A DNA stretch of 64,000 nt from Liquidambar formosana (Eukaryota; Streptophyta; Magnoliopsida; Saxifragales; Altingiaceae), in NCBI GenBank assembly GCA_039720395.1, contig CM077826.1, positions 21,391,053 to 21,455,052 of the forward strand, in the 5' to 3' direction. The notes beneath the pieces are model-generated. The model did not search any database. It was given only the letters and a program-made list of their open reading frames with translations, and was not told the origin of the DNA. Positions within the stretch are counted from its first letter, which is position 1, and every line of letters begins with the position of its first letter. Positions 35,496-48,124 of this stretch are shown in pieces. The translations under genes and the position numbers were made by a program.

Positions 35496-38400
35496 AATCC
35501 ACAATGTATCTAATACCCATTTCCTGTCTGTGGTGATCCAACTGCTCTTGGGTCATAGCTTTAGTGAAGGGATCTGCTACATTTTCTGTTGTGTGAATCT
35601 TCTGTATGCTAATATCACCTCTTCCAATGATCTCTCTAATCACATGGAATCGACGCTCAATGTGTTTGGACTTTTGATGAGACCGTGGTTCTTTAGCTTG
35701 AGCAATTGCCCCGTTGTTGTCACAAAACAATGGCAAGGGCTTCTCAATGGCAGGAACTACTCCCAGTTCAGTAATGAACTTCTTTATCCAAACAGCTTCC
35801 TTTGCAGCCTCTGATGCAGCAATGTACTCAGCCTCTGTAGTGGAGTCCGCTGTAACATCCTGTTTACAGCTCCTCCAACTTACAGCTCCACCATTCAAGG
35901 TGAAAACATACCCCGATGTTGATTTCCTATCATCATCGTCAGATTGAAAATCTGAATCCGTATAACTAACCATTTCTAAATTTCTTCCTCCATAGACAAG
36001 GAAAAGTTCCTTAGTTCTTCTTAAGTACTTAAGGACAGCCTTGACTGCTTCCCAGTGTTTCACACCTGGGTCTGCCTGATATCTGCTTGTAACACTTACA
36101 CCAAAAGCGATATCTGGTCTTGTACATAACATGGCATACATTAGACTCCCTACTGCAGAAGCATAGGCAATCGTCCTCATGTACGCAATCTCCTCTGGAG
36201 TTTTAGGTGCCATGTTTTTCGACAACTTGATTCCATGCCTAACAGGAATTAGACCTCTTTTGGAATCTTCTAAATTGAACCTTTTCAATATTTTGTCTAT
36301 GTACAATGATTGGGAGAGACCTAGCATCCTTTTAGATCTATCTCTATAGACCTTTATTCCCAGAATATAGGATGCTTCTCCCAAATCTTTCATGGAGAAA
36401 TTCTATGAAAGCCACTCTTTCACTTTTGATAACGTTTCTACTTTATTCCCGATAAGTAGAATGTCATCAACATATAGGACCAGGAAGGTAATCGCACTCC
36501 CACTAACTTTCTTGTACACACATGGTTCATCCATATTCTGTAGGAAACCAAACGATTTGATTGCCTCATCGAATCGGATGTTCCAGCTTCTAGAAGCTTG
36601 TTTAAGTCCATAAATGGACCGCTGTAGCTTGCACACTTTGTGGTCCTCACCACTGGATGTAAAACCCTCAGGTTGCTGCATATAAAGGTCTTCCTCAATG
36701 TTTCCATTAAGGAAAGTGGTCTTTACATCCATTTGCCATATCTCATAATCGTAGTGCGCAGCTATAGCTAACAAGATCCTAATGGACTTAAGCATAGCCA
36801 CTGGCGAGAAGGTTTCCTCATAGTCAATACCATGTCTTTGTCGGTAACCTTTTGCCACTAGCCTAGCCTTGTAGGTCTCTACCTTTCCATCTGAGCCTAT
36901 CTTCCTTTTGAAGATCCATTTGCAGCCAATAGGTACTATACCTTCTGGTGGATCAACTAAAGTCCAGACTTTGTTGGAATACATCGAGTCCATTTCAGAT
37001 TTCATAGCTTCCAGCCATTTGTTCGAATCAATATCCGAAATCGCCTGTCCATAAGTAGTAGGGTCATCTGGGTGTTCTCTATCACCAAGGAACAATTCCT
37101 CTGCATTATGGTTGAGAAATCCATATCTCTCAGGTGCAACAGATACCCTACTCGATCTACGGAGAGGTTGTGGTACATTAGTGGGTTCTGTCTCATCAGG
37201 GACAGGGGTGGGATCACTGTCGGTTTGTGTCTCATCAGACAATTCTTTGAGTTCTATTTTTCTGTTATTGCCTCCTTCTTGAATAAACTCTTTTTCAAGA
37301 AAGACTGCAAACTTACTAACAAACACCTTTTGTTCATCAGGATAATAGAAATAATATCCTAAACTCTCTTTAGGATATCCCACAAACCTACATTTAATTG
37401 ATCTTGATTCTAACTTGGTTGCATCATGTGTCTTTACATATGCAGTGCAACCCCATACCTTAATATGTTTAAGGCTTGGTGCTCTCCCTTTCCATATCCC
37501 ATACGGTGTCTTAGGGACAGATTTGGTTGGGACTCTGTTCAACAGGTACGCGGCAGTTTCCAGGGCATGTCCCCAGAAGGACAATGGTAAATCAGTGTAA
37601 CTCATCATGGACCTAACCATATCCAATAAGGTTCTATTCCTCCTTTCTGACACACCATTAAGCTGTGGTGTTCCAGGAGGTGTCCATTGAGATAGAATGC
37701 CCGCTTGAACAAGATGATCTAAAAACTCACCAGTTAAATATTCTCCTCCTCGATCCGATCGAAGAGCTTTAATACTTTTACCAGTTTGTTTCTCTACTTC
37801 ATATCTGAATTCTTTGAACTTTTCAAATGCTTCAGATTTGTACTTCATTAAGTACACATACCCATACCTAGAATGATCATCGGTAAAGGTTATAAAGTAA
37901 GAGAAACCTCCACGAGCATGTATGCTCATAGGACCACATACATCACTATGTATTAATCCTAATATGTCTACCGCTCTCTCACCGTGACCGGTGAAAGGTG
38001 ACTTGGTCATTTTACCTAGTAAACAAGATTCACAAGTTGGAAAGGGCATAGAAACCAATGGACCCAATTGTCCATCCTTACACATCTTGTTAATCCTATT
38101 CTCACTGATATGACCTAGTCTCAAGTGCCAGTCATATGCGGAGTTTTCTTCATCTCTTGTTCTTTTGGGTTTGTCTGCATTCAATTTAGAACTATCATGC
38201 TCTATGCAATTAACATTTGCAATAAAGTTTAGAAAATAAAGGCCATTCACATAAACTCCAGAAGTAATGAACTCTTCATTTTTAAATAAAGAACATTTAT
38301 TCTCCTCAAAAACAAAGCTAAATCCTTGTTTAGATAATACTGAAATAGAAATAATGTTTCTTATAACTTCTGGAATATAAAGACAGCCTGATAATTCTAA

Positions 38401-39147
38401 ACTACTCCCACTAGGCAAAGTCAAGCAGCAAGTCCCCACGGCTAATGCAGCAACGTTTGCTCCATTTCCCACTCGTAGGGTTACTTCTCCTTTACTCAGC
38501 CTTCTGCTTCCCACTAGGTCCTGCATAGAATTACAAATATGAGAACTCGTATCAGAATCTAGTACCCAAGTGGAAGCAGAGCTAACACTCATGTTAGTCT
38601 CAAGTATAAGAGCATAATCCATACCTTCCGAAGGTTGGTTCTTCAGAGTATCTAGATACTCTTGGCAGTTACGTTTCCAATGCCCATCTTTGCCGCAGTA
38701 AAAATAGATCCCTTTACCTTTCCTCTTCCTTTGGGTACTCTTACCCTTTCTTATTCCCTTGCCTTTAGGCTTGAGTATAGAATTGGAAGCAGGAACTTCA
38801 ACCCATTCATCACATTCAAGCAAGAACTCTTTGCCATACAACTCTTGTATGTGGATAAATATCTCGGGTGCACTTCCCATGGACTCGTATTGCTTCTTAA
38901 GCTCAGGACTTAGAGACACCATCATATAGCATCTCGTCATAAGATCATCATCCATGCGCTTCTGATAAGCGTCTTTCTCTTGCCGAGTTGCAGCCTCAGT
39001 AGGAGCATTGGGAAGTGAACTTTGAAGTGCATAGGTAATATTTTCAGAATTCAAAACGATTTTTAAATTCCTTAACCAATCAAGATAATTAGGTCCAGTT
39101 AAACGGTTGGTTTCCAAAATGTTGGATAACGGGTTGCGGTGAGCCAT
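35488..39147 (-). pseudogene. gag-pol: Copia Gag-Pol polyprotein with one internal stop
   Basis: Starts at ATG 39147 ([14 protein letters not shown]). After about 110 residues gag jumps to a basic linker and a zinc knuckle, so the usual central gag is missing. The knuckle reads [14 protein letters not shown], with its first Cys replaced by Tyr. The protease has DSDTSS where DSGTS is usual. Integrase has H-H-C-C (CESCLLGK) and a core with [15 protein letters not shown] and [11 protein letters not shown] has YVDDILL at residue 892. A TAG near 36400 separates RT from the connection and RNase H (YTDSDF, TEAEYIA), which ends at 35488. About 1220 codons in total. Confidence 0.93.
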
Positions 39148-42100
39148 TACGGTGATCTACATACAGAAAATTAAACAGAAAATCAGATTTCATTTTTAAT
39201 CCATAATGATCGGGTCTTTAATCATATGGTACCTCCCACTATTTTATCAAATTCCATACACCCTCTAATGGAATTCGGGAATCTCATTCCTAATGGGGAT
39301 TGGGGTCCCACTGTGACCTAGAAGCCTCACATGTTAGTTTCTTGACTTCTAACCCACAGTAAGAAGACAACTCTTTGTCTATTGCTTCATAAGCAAATTC
39401 CAATCGTTTTGCCTCTAGGGTACATACTCCTCACATGTTAGTTTCTTGGAATACTTCCCTAGTTAAGTCAAGCCCATCATTCACACAGGTATGTTTCACC
39501 AAATATATACCTCACATGTTAGTTTCTTGGTATATACCAGCTTAGGCACCCCATGATATCTACATATGTGATAGTTTCAAGTAATGTCTTTAATATGGGT
39601 AGCTCCTACATGTCTGCAGCCAAGTACCCACATTAAGGGACGTTAGATGATCCTATAATGATGGAAGGCAATGAAGAATCCATTCCCTAATGTATTCTCC
39701 ATTTCCAACTTAATATTAAAATAGAGGGGTTTTTAAGGGTCTCATCAAATTAACATACATCTCATGCATATAAATAAAAAATTGAACAGCATAAAATAAT
39801 AATAATCCACTTATCGATATTAGTCCCTAAGAAGAGACATATAACGATCTATGGATTTGGAGCTATCACTATTAATCTCATTAAAAGCTCCCACTATGAT
39901 GATTATGGACTTTGAGAGAATTCAATCCAAGCCAATAGATTGAATCCAAGGTCTAAGGTGGGTGTAGGTGATCGTAAAATAACACATTCGAAACATGCAT
40001 GCTGTCTTGAAACACTTCTCTAAGCTTTCAAGTCCTTCAATCTGCTCCCTTGGCTTGATGGTCTCCACCATTGGCTTGTTGGGCTCTATCATGCTCCTTT
40101 GGGTCCACCATGCTCCTTAGTGCGCTCTCGATTACATAACATTTACATAATTTAAAGAAAGGGATACATAAGGGGAATGTGGGGTACATAAGAGAATGAT
40201 AGAGAGAGAGAGGGAGAAGGAAGGTGGCATGCAAGCCCCAAATAAATTACATCACCTTAATAAATTACAACTCTTGTAAATAATAACATCCCATTCATAA
40301 GACGGCCAATCACAATTGGTTTAAAGGGTATAGTCCATAATCATCATCCAAACACATACATACAATCTCATTGCATAATGTAAAGAAAAACTGTAAGCAT
40401 TAAAACATATGGGCATTATGGTAATTCTCTTGAATGATTTACATTAATCTCATTAATGCATCCTAATCTTATTAGGTATTAACAAAAATATCCAGAATTA
40501 AATAAAGTCTTAACATTTAAGACATTTTTGTTTCAATTAATCAAATTAATTTAAACATATAAAGTTTCCTAAAATAACTCTAATATCCAATATTAGGGTT
40601 TCCTTAATTAAACAAATCAATTTCATTTAATTAAGAATTTCCAGATTTTAATTTAATCCCCAATTGTATTTTAAACCATTTAAAACATTATAAAATTAAT
40701 CAATATTAATTAAATAATTAACATGGGAATTAAATAAAATCATTTAAATGATGAATTAGTGTATTAGGGTTTCATAAAACCCTAAACCCTAAACGCATAA
40801 CCCTAAACCCTAAATGCAAGCCCTAATCATTAAATTCCTTATGATTGGTCATTTAATGTCCAATCATTAAAACCCTAGGTTCATATGGTATTTAATAAAA
40901 GGGATTAGGGTTTAATTAATGCCAAATAGGGTATTAATTACCCTTAATTAATTACACTAATTAGGGTTTCCAAAACCCTAACCCTAGACATCATTTATGG
41001 TATTAATTATGCCCTAACAATTAATAACCATGATTGGTCATTTAATGACCAATCATTAACTCTTAATAAAGGTAATTAATATTCCAATTAGGGTTTTAAT
41101 TAATGCCATAATGAAATTAGGGTTTCATCATTAACTCAAAATTAGGGTTTCATCCTTAACTCTATGCAGCCGTCACAACCAGGGGGCTGCCTGAGCTTGG
41201 CTAGGCTGCCATGGCCACCAACGACTGTGGGAGACCATGACCAGCCATGGGAGAACATCCTAGGGGTGTGGGACAAGCCTCTGGACACGTGAGGAGTGGT
41301 GGAAGTGGCTGCCATCATCAAAAACAATCAGGGTTTCCAAAACCCATTGCTGGAGCCATTGTTGCAGACCTTGAATGTCACAATAGCTTCTAAAACCTTA
41401 TCAATTCGACTCCTCCATTGAAACCAGCTTTTGTATCATGTCCCTACATGAAATACTAAGCTACTAGAAGAGGTTTGGATGATCAAATCATCACCAATTG
41501 TTCTAAACAATTAAAACAACAGTATGCTGCCCAGAATTTGACAGCATACTGTCCATGGTCAGAAATTGATTTAAAACCCAGCAAGATGAATGAATTAGGC
41601 TACCAAACGAATTTTCCCAGTATCCTACATGTCTTAGGAAACTAATGCAATTGGTTTCATGCAATTTGGAGTTCCCTAACTCAAGTTCTAATCAAAACTC
41701 CATTGATGACTTTTCTGCAGAGAAAATCTGCTATGCTGTTCATGAAAACTTTTCAAACTTTTTGAATCTTTTTCCATCAAAACCTTTTTGAAACTTAAAG
41801 AAAATCATATACACATGATATATAATGATCCTACAATGGATTTGCATCAAAAATACAGAAGCTTTGATTGAATTTAATTGCAAGAACCTCTGGGTTCTAA
41901 AACCCAGATTCGACCCTCTTCAGAAAACCCAGTTTTCCTTTTTCTTCTTCTTCCAATTCAAACCCTATACAACCTTTGCATCAATGGTTACCCTTAACCA
42001 TGATTTAGAAGAGGAGTAGAAGAAGAATAGACCTAGGCTTCCAAACCCTAGGTTCGGCCAGAGAGAAGAACAATTCTGCAGTAAAAATTCTCCAGATTTT

Positions 42101-42159
42101 TGAATCATTCAACTACACCATAAATTCCAGCCCATATGTATTTTGTATTATGCATAATC
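39148..42159 (-). other. Long untranslated leader of the Copia element
   Basis: No supported gene in 3 kb. It is AT-rich and includes three copies of CCTCACATGTTAGTTTCTTG (39325, 39429, 39510) just before gag. A cluster of AAACCCTAAACCC-like motifs (about 40775-40830) lies among many CCCTAA and ATTAGGGTTT words. Confidence 0.7.
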
Positions 42160-42174
42160 ATGGCTCTGATACCA
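42160..42174 (-). other. Primer binding site of the Copia element
   Basis: On the minus strand TGGTATCAGAGCCAT begins one base inside the 5' LTR end. It matches the standard plant initiator tRNA-Met site. Confidence 0.93.
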
Positions 42175-42175
42175 C

Positions 42176-43828
42176 TGTTGGGAATCATACAAGAGGGAAA
42201 AATAGAAGTGCGGAATATAAAAATTTTCCCTTTGATTCCACAGCCCATGAATCTAACTATGCATATACAAAATCAAACCCTAACTATGAAGAGGGTTAGA
42301 ACACTTATAGAATTTTTGTCTTCTCCTTTTTGCTCCAAGCTTTGATTCCGGACAGCGGTGAATGAGCAGCCCAAGTGTGCTGCCTCCAACGGTATCCACA
42401 CCTAGCTAGAGCTTCAAGTCCTTTCCACCTTTTCCTTGTTGTTGCTAGTGAAGGAGAAGAGAGGAGAGAGAGAGAGGGAGGCTGGAAAATCTGGACAGCC
42501 CCTTGGGATTTCAACTTGTGATGATGTCACACATCATAGTGTGACTTATATAGTCCACACTAGGGGGGCCGGCCATAGGGGGAAACCCTATTAGGGTGTG
42601 ATGCAATTTCTCTAAATTGCACAATAACCCCTATAAATTATATCAAATATAAATAGGCCTCAAAGAACTATTCTTTATGCACTCGTACCCTTTCTCTCAT
42701 AGACTTTAAAGCTCATCTTGCATGTTCAGTGTGTGACTCATTGGGTTCACATCATCAAGTAGTAGGAATAGCACGAGGTGTGCACAATGGAACTCTTTCC
42801 ATTTAGGGTCTAATTGGAACTCCTTCCAATTCCCTAATTGATTATAACTCACTTATATCAATTAGGGCTTCTACTAACCATGAATAACACCTAGCATATG
42901 GTTCATGGTGTCGTCCTTAATGAAGTGAATATGTATCGATCAAAGAACCCTTCTGTTATAGTTTATAGGTTACAATTGCATCCTTCCATTTACACAATGT
43001 CTCCAATTGAACTAATAGGACATGGAAGTCTGTCAAGTCCCTAGTTCAATTACTTTATACTCATTCATAAATATCAACTCAATAATGAACTTATGGAAAC
43101 TCCTTTCCATATTCACACTGCCATGGCCATGGACTGAATGAGTTATATTATGAATGATATATGAGACATTCTCTCTCTTTTTCCTGAGAGTAATGGATTC
43201 CTTGTCGATCACTCATATGCCTTCATACATATAGCAATAGGGCCAATGAACACCTTTACAGACCCATGAATAGAATCTGCACTTAGTGTTATCAAACTTC
43301 TAAAGCTACATGCATAAGGTAACTATGGTGTCTCAGGTCTAAGGATTACTTGTACCACTATAACATTGAGAAACTGATTGACAGGCAGGTAAAAACTCTA
43401 TTCAGTTTATCTCAAATCTTTGGTCACATTCAGTGTACCTATTCTATTAACAGGCACCCACCTGTTGGTTGTAGTGTCTCCACACAAATAGCTTGAGACC
43501 AGCTATCCTCCTATAGAGTCAACCTAACAAGTGCTAGTCCTATGGTTCATTACTGTCCATCATAGTGAACCTTCAACTAGGAATGATTTAGGAGTTTAGT
43601 ACAGAGATATATTTACAGTCTCATAATTACAACTCTTTGTAATTCAATATTCTCAACTCTAACTCCTTGGACATATTATGTAAATATAAATGATGCATAC
43701 AAACATAATAGAATAAGCCCTTTTATTAAATCAATAATAAATGTGACATACATAAATGAAATCAAATGATTGTTCCTTTATCCCTAAACAATCATCTCTA
43801 TGATTGGCTCTAGGGCATAACTCTAACA
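42176..43828 (-). repeat. 5' LTR of the Copia element
   Basis: 1653 bp, the same length as the partner at 33821-35473. Differences seen include T/C at the tenth bases, A/T in the GATCAG/GTTCAG stretch and T/G in ATCTATC/ATCGATC. Confidence 0.95.
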
Positions 43829-43872
43829 GTTATTACCATACCATGCCTATTTGGAAGCTCTAACCAAGGAGT
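43829..43872 (+). pseudogene. pol: Fragment of E2 second RNase H between two insertions
   Basis: Encodes the YHAYLEALTKE-like segment (compare 8157-8200 in E1). The left edge is the GTTAT duplication of the Copia element and the right edge is the GGAGT duplication of the next solo LTR. Confidence 0.85.
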
Positions 43873-44491
43873 TGTAACACTCATAATTTTTAAATAGGGT
43901 ATTAAGGGTTTAATATATAGTTAATGTAGTTAATCCCTTGATTTGTCAGATGACTTCATGCATGGATAATGCATGTGTATGATATTATGATGTTGGATGT
44001 ATTTTTATGCTTGTTTTTGTGCATCGAGTATCTTTCGGGTGTGTTTAGCCTTATTTGCAACTTAAGGGTTTAAGCTGTTGAAATTTTGTTAAGTGTTGGG
44101 AAAAAGTGAATTTTCGTAAATCTTCGTTTTAAAGGATAATTTTTGGCAGTAATGGGAGTTTATAATATTATAAGACATTGGTGATTTTATGGGATTTTAT
44201 TAGCATGTTTGGATTGGGTTCCACACATGTTTGTTTTAGGAAAATCTATCGAGAGACAGATTTTGTACTAGAACTTGGATATGAGATTTTGATATATTGG
44301 GAATTTGATTTTTCTGATATTTTATTTGGATTCAAATGCGGGGTTATTTGCTTATTTTCATTAAATAACTTAAAGTAAAAGGATAATATAAAAATGGAGA
44401 AGATTACTTAAATGTTTTGGATGAAAATAAGGCTGATGTTTGTGCTGATGGAGAGTTGCTGACTCACTGTTTATTTTTGGCTGTCTGTGTA

Positions 44492-44638
44492 TTTCAGACG
44501 GCTGAAACATGTTTCAGCCGTCTGAAAGACAATTTTCAACCAACTGAAAGTTCATGTCAGCCGACTGAAAATTTCAGAGAGGGTTATTTTGTGTTGGGCA
44601 TTTTCAGCCGGCTGAAAATATTTTTCAGCCGTCTGAAA
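44492..44638. repeat. Phased palindrome array in the third-family LTR
   Basis: Six 16-bp copies of the consensus TTTCAGCCGNCTGAAA start at 44492, 44512, 44534, 44555, 44602 and 44623. Steps are 20, 22, 21, 47 and 21 bp, close to two DNA turns. The copy at 44602 is a perfect palindrome. The array ends about 55 bp before the TATA box. Confidence 0.92.
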
Positions 44639-44693
44639 GTGTCGGCGGATAGTTTTAATAAATGGTTAAAATGACCCTTTTGCCCCCTTTTTC

Positions 44694-44700
44694 TATATAA
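44694..44700 (+). promoter_or_regulatory. TATA box of the third-family LTR
   Basis: TATATAA in TTTCTATATAAACCCC, placed after the palindrome array and before a CT- and GA-rich leader. Confidence 0.72.
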
Positions 44701-46490
44701 ACCCCTTAACCCATGAAATTCTAGACTCTTCCCCTTCTTTCCAGCCAAATAGAGAGAGAGAGAGGATAGAAGAGAAAGAGAGAGGAGACGGTAGAGAGAG
44801 AAAGAGCTTCTCCCTCCATTTTTATGGGTTTTCATGCATAGGGGGCTTGGATTTCAACATGTCTAGCTTGGATTCACTCATGGTTTACCTCCATTTCGGA
44901 TTTGAGAGGTAATTTCTCATGTATAAAGTTTGGGTTTTCATTCCTTTTTGGGATTGGGTTATCATATCCTTACATTTTGTGTTTATTCATGGTATTTGTG
45001 AGGTTTGGTCTCATTTTGGAGTTGGAATCTCCATTCTTTTCATCAAGCATGGCATTTGGGAGCTAGGGCTTGGATTAGGGGCTTACATGTGCATCCTAGG
45101 CTTGGATCTACACACTCACAACATCAAGATTGCATTTTTCTACACATTTCATGGAGGTAGGTGCAATTTACATAGGTTTAAACTATTGACATGATAATAT
45201 GGTATATATTATCATAGTATTTGGTATTCTTGGGCCTAGAATATGTATATAAATGAATTGCGGAATAAATCTTGGAATGAGATTATGGGTATTTGATATT
45301 CTAATTTGGGAATTATGTTCTTTACGAATTTTGGTTTATTTTGTACATTCTATGGAATATAGATGTATGGATTTTATGGTTAATTTCCATGTTTAATTGA
45401 GGTTTTCAATTTTGATTTTAAGGTTATAATCATAATGAGAGTTTATGTTGTTTATCATAATTTTGGATATAATTATGATGTTATTTGATTATGGGTTATA
45501 CACCATATCTTGGAGATGATTTTGGTTAAAAATCATTTTATGGTTTATTGCACTGCATGTTGGGCATAATCATGCATTAAATGGACTTAATGAACACTGG
45601 GTAAAAGTATTGCATAAAAAGGGGTCATTGGAATTGGATTACTTGCAATCAATAGGACTTTGCGATGTTTTCCATTCCTTTGGTCTTGGGGTACTTTCCG
45701 GTTCCAGGTAGGAACTTTTATGTTCTCGAATCAGAGGCTACTTTCCGGTTCCAGGTAGGAACCCTTGTGTTGTCCTCTTGGAGGTTGGGTTTAAATCCTC
45801 CGTTTCCGCGCGAAGACTCCTGCGGGAGTGGTCGATAATTAATGAAATTAATGTAAATTGGACATAAGTCACATGCATTGGGTATTATGCATTATTTGTT
45901 TTTAAGTTATGGTTTATAACTTATTTTGGATTTGCAATATACTTGGTTAGTATATTTTGTTTTAAATGATATAATTGGTTTTATTTATATCATTGCTTTA
46001 GTTTACTATATTAAATTGTATCTACTGAGTCGTCGGACTCACGCTTATTTGTTTCCATGTTTTTCAGAGATTATTTTCAGGTGGAATTATGCTTTTACAC
46101 GGGGATGCTCTTAACTGGAAATTACCTATGTTAATTATTGATGAATTTTCATGGGAAGAATATGTATTAATTCCTTTTATTGGGCCAATGTAAATGTAAA
46201 TTGAATCGGGGTTGCAATTGTAATTATTTATGGTTGTGCATATGTGGAATGCGATGCATGGGATGATACTACTTCCATGGATGACAGGAAATTTTTATGT
46301 ATGGATTTTTATAATAGGTTTTCATGATGGTATGTCCTATCTACGGATGGGTCATGTCCGAAAAGGGAAAATTTTAAAATGGTTGAGATTTTAACATGTG
46401 TCATCCACAATTTATCAAAAGATTTATTAAAATAAAGCTCGTTTTATTACTATTGATCACGGCTTAATTAATTTGGGTCGTGACAGGAGT

Positions 46491-47798
46491 TCTCAAAGAT
46501 AGAGTTCAACTACCTGTCAAGAAACAAGAACTAGTTTGCCGATGCCTTGGCAACCCTAGCATCCATGGTGGAAGTTCATTGAAGAGAGGGAATACCCAGA
46601 AGGAGCATCTCGTATCGACAGAAAAACCTTAAAACGGTTGGCAAATCACTATGTACTTTGTGGAGGAAAGCTATATCGGAGATCATATGACGGGATCCAC
46701 CTGTTGTTTGTCACCGAGGAGGAAGCCGAGCATCTGATTAAGGAAATCCATGAAGGGACAGGGGCTCCGCACATGAATGGCTATATGTTGGCTAAGAAAA
46801 TCATGAGGCTAGGCTATTATTGGTCTACCATGGAAAGAGATTGCCACGCACATGTCAAGAAGTGCCATAAATGCCAACTGTTCGCCAGTGGACAACATTT
46901 GCCTTCTATGCCTTTAACAAGCATGTCGCTACCATGGCCATTCGCAGTATAAGGGATAGATATCATCGGACAGATCAAGCCAAAAGCGTCAAATGGGCAT
47001 GAATACATCCTGGTTGCTATTGATTATTTCACTAAGTGGGTGGAAGCCGCGTCCTTCAAAACCTTGAATTCCAAGAGGGTAGCACAGTTCATACAGCACA
47101 GCATTATTTATCGATATGGGGTACCGCATGAAGTTATCTTAGACAATGGCTAGCACTTTCAGAAAGAAACCCATGAGCTCTTGCAAAAGTATGGCATAGT
47201 TCACCATCCGTCGTCACCATACCGTCCTTAGACTAATGGAGCAGTGGAAGCGGCTAACAAGAACATCAAGAAGATACTACAGAAGACTGCAGACACACAC
47301 ACAGATTGGCATGAGAAGTTACCGTTGGCTCTATGGGGTTACAGAACGTCAATAAGGTCATCAACAGGGGCTACCCCTTATTCTCTAGTTTATAGAATGG
47401 AGGCCGTGTTGCCAGTTGAATTAAAGGTTCCTTCACTAAGGGTTGCCGTAGAGAGCCAGATAACAGAAGTGGACTGGGTTAAGAGCCGTTATGACGAGTT
47501 AGCTTTACTGGATGAAAGACGTTTAAGGGCGCTGTATCATGTACAGGGGTACCAGTGGAGAGTTGCCAGAGCATTCAACAAGCATGTCAAAGATCGAGGT
47601 CTAAAGAAAGGGGATGTAGTGTTGAAAGAAATCAGAGCTCCAATATTCGATCCGCGAGGGAAATTCAAACCAAGTTGGGGTGGACCATACATTATCAAAG
47701 AGACATTGCCAGTAGCGGCTGTTCGCCTCATGGATTTAGATGGAATTGAGTTCGCTCGTCCAACTAATTTGGATCAATTGAAGAAATATTATGTTTAA
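46491..47798 (+). pseudogene. pol: End of second RNase H and integrase of E2
   Basis: Resumes with FSKIEFNYLSRNKN. Relative to E1, about 120 bp between RNase H and integrase are deleted near 46576. Integrase has its zinc finger (CHKCQLF, about 46860-46880) and core, but stops fall at 46950, 47152 and 47229, the last two next to the second Asp and catalytic Glu regions. The last 184 codons (47244-47798) are open and end KKYYV as in E1. Confidence 0.87.
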
Positions 47799-48124
47799 GG
47801 CCTGCTAGGTTGAAAACCCGTAAGGGCAGCCTAGGCAAAAGTTAAGGCATAAGAACTACGTAAGACCTGATTCTCCATTCAAAAAAAAGAAAAGAAAAAA
47901 GCAAAACAAAACAAAAACAGAAAAAAAGCAAAAAAGAAAAATCATAGAGATACGTAGGCAACCCATAAAGTTACCTTTGGTGCGGTCTAAATCAAACAAC
48001 AAAATCCCAAATTTAATTTATTATTGGCAATTTATTCGAAACTAAAAGTGATAAACATAGTAATTCATTGGTATTAAGTAAAAGAACTATTAATATGCCA
48101 TAAATATCCTATTCTATTGAGTTT
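47799..48124 (+). other. Post-integrase spacer of E2
   Basis: Matches 9622-9956: GCTAGGTTGAAAACCCG...GCCTAGGC, an A-rich tract (47880-47945, here with some C) and GATACGTAGGCAACCC. No gene is seen. Confidence 0.6.

Larger units (their letters stand above)
33821..43828 (-). mobile_element. Ty1/Copia element, complete with both LTRs
   Basis: 10008 bp, flanked by target duplication GTTAT (33816-33820 and 43829-43833). Both LTRs are 1653 bp and differ at about ten positions by eye, indicating a recent insertion. Order on the minus strand: 5' LTR, initiator-Met primer site, 3-kb leader, gag-pro-int-RT-RNase H, polypurine tract, 3' LTR. It carries one in-frame stop and a shortened gag. Confidence 0.96.
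43873..46485 (+). mobile_element. Solo LTR of a third, unrelated retrotransposon family
   Basis: 2613 bp from TGTAACACTC to GTCGTGACA, with target duplication GGAGT (43868-43872 and 46486-46490). Removing it rejoins the second RNase H. It contains a six-copy palindrome array (44492-44638), a TATA box and a duplicated segment ACTTTCCGGTTCCAGGTAGG (near 45690 and 45741). The superfamily is not certain; the ends resemble Gypsy LTRs. Confidence 0.92.

Noticed and set aside
40775..40830. Telomere-like AAACCCTAAACCC cluster
   Set aside because: Only a few interrupted units within an AT-rich Copia leader where CCCTAA words are common. It is not a telomere or a meaningful interstitial array.
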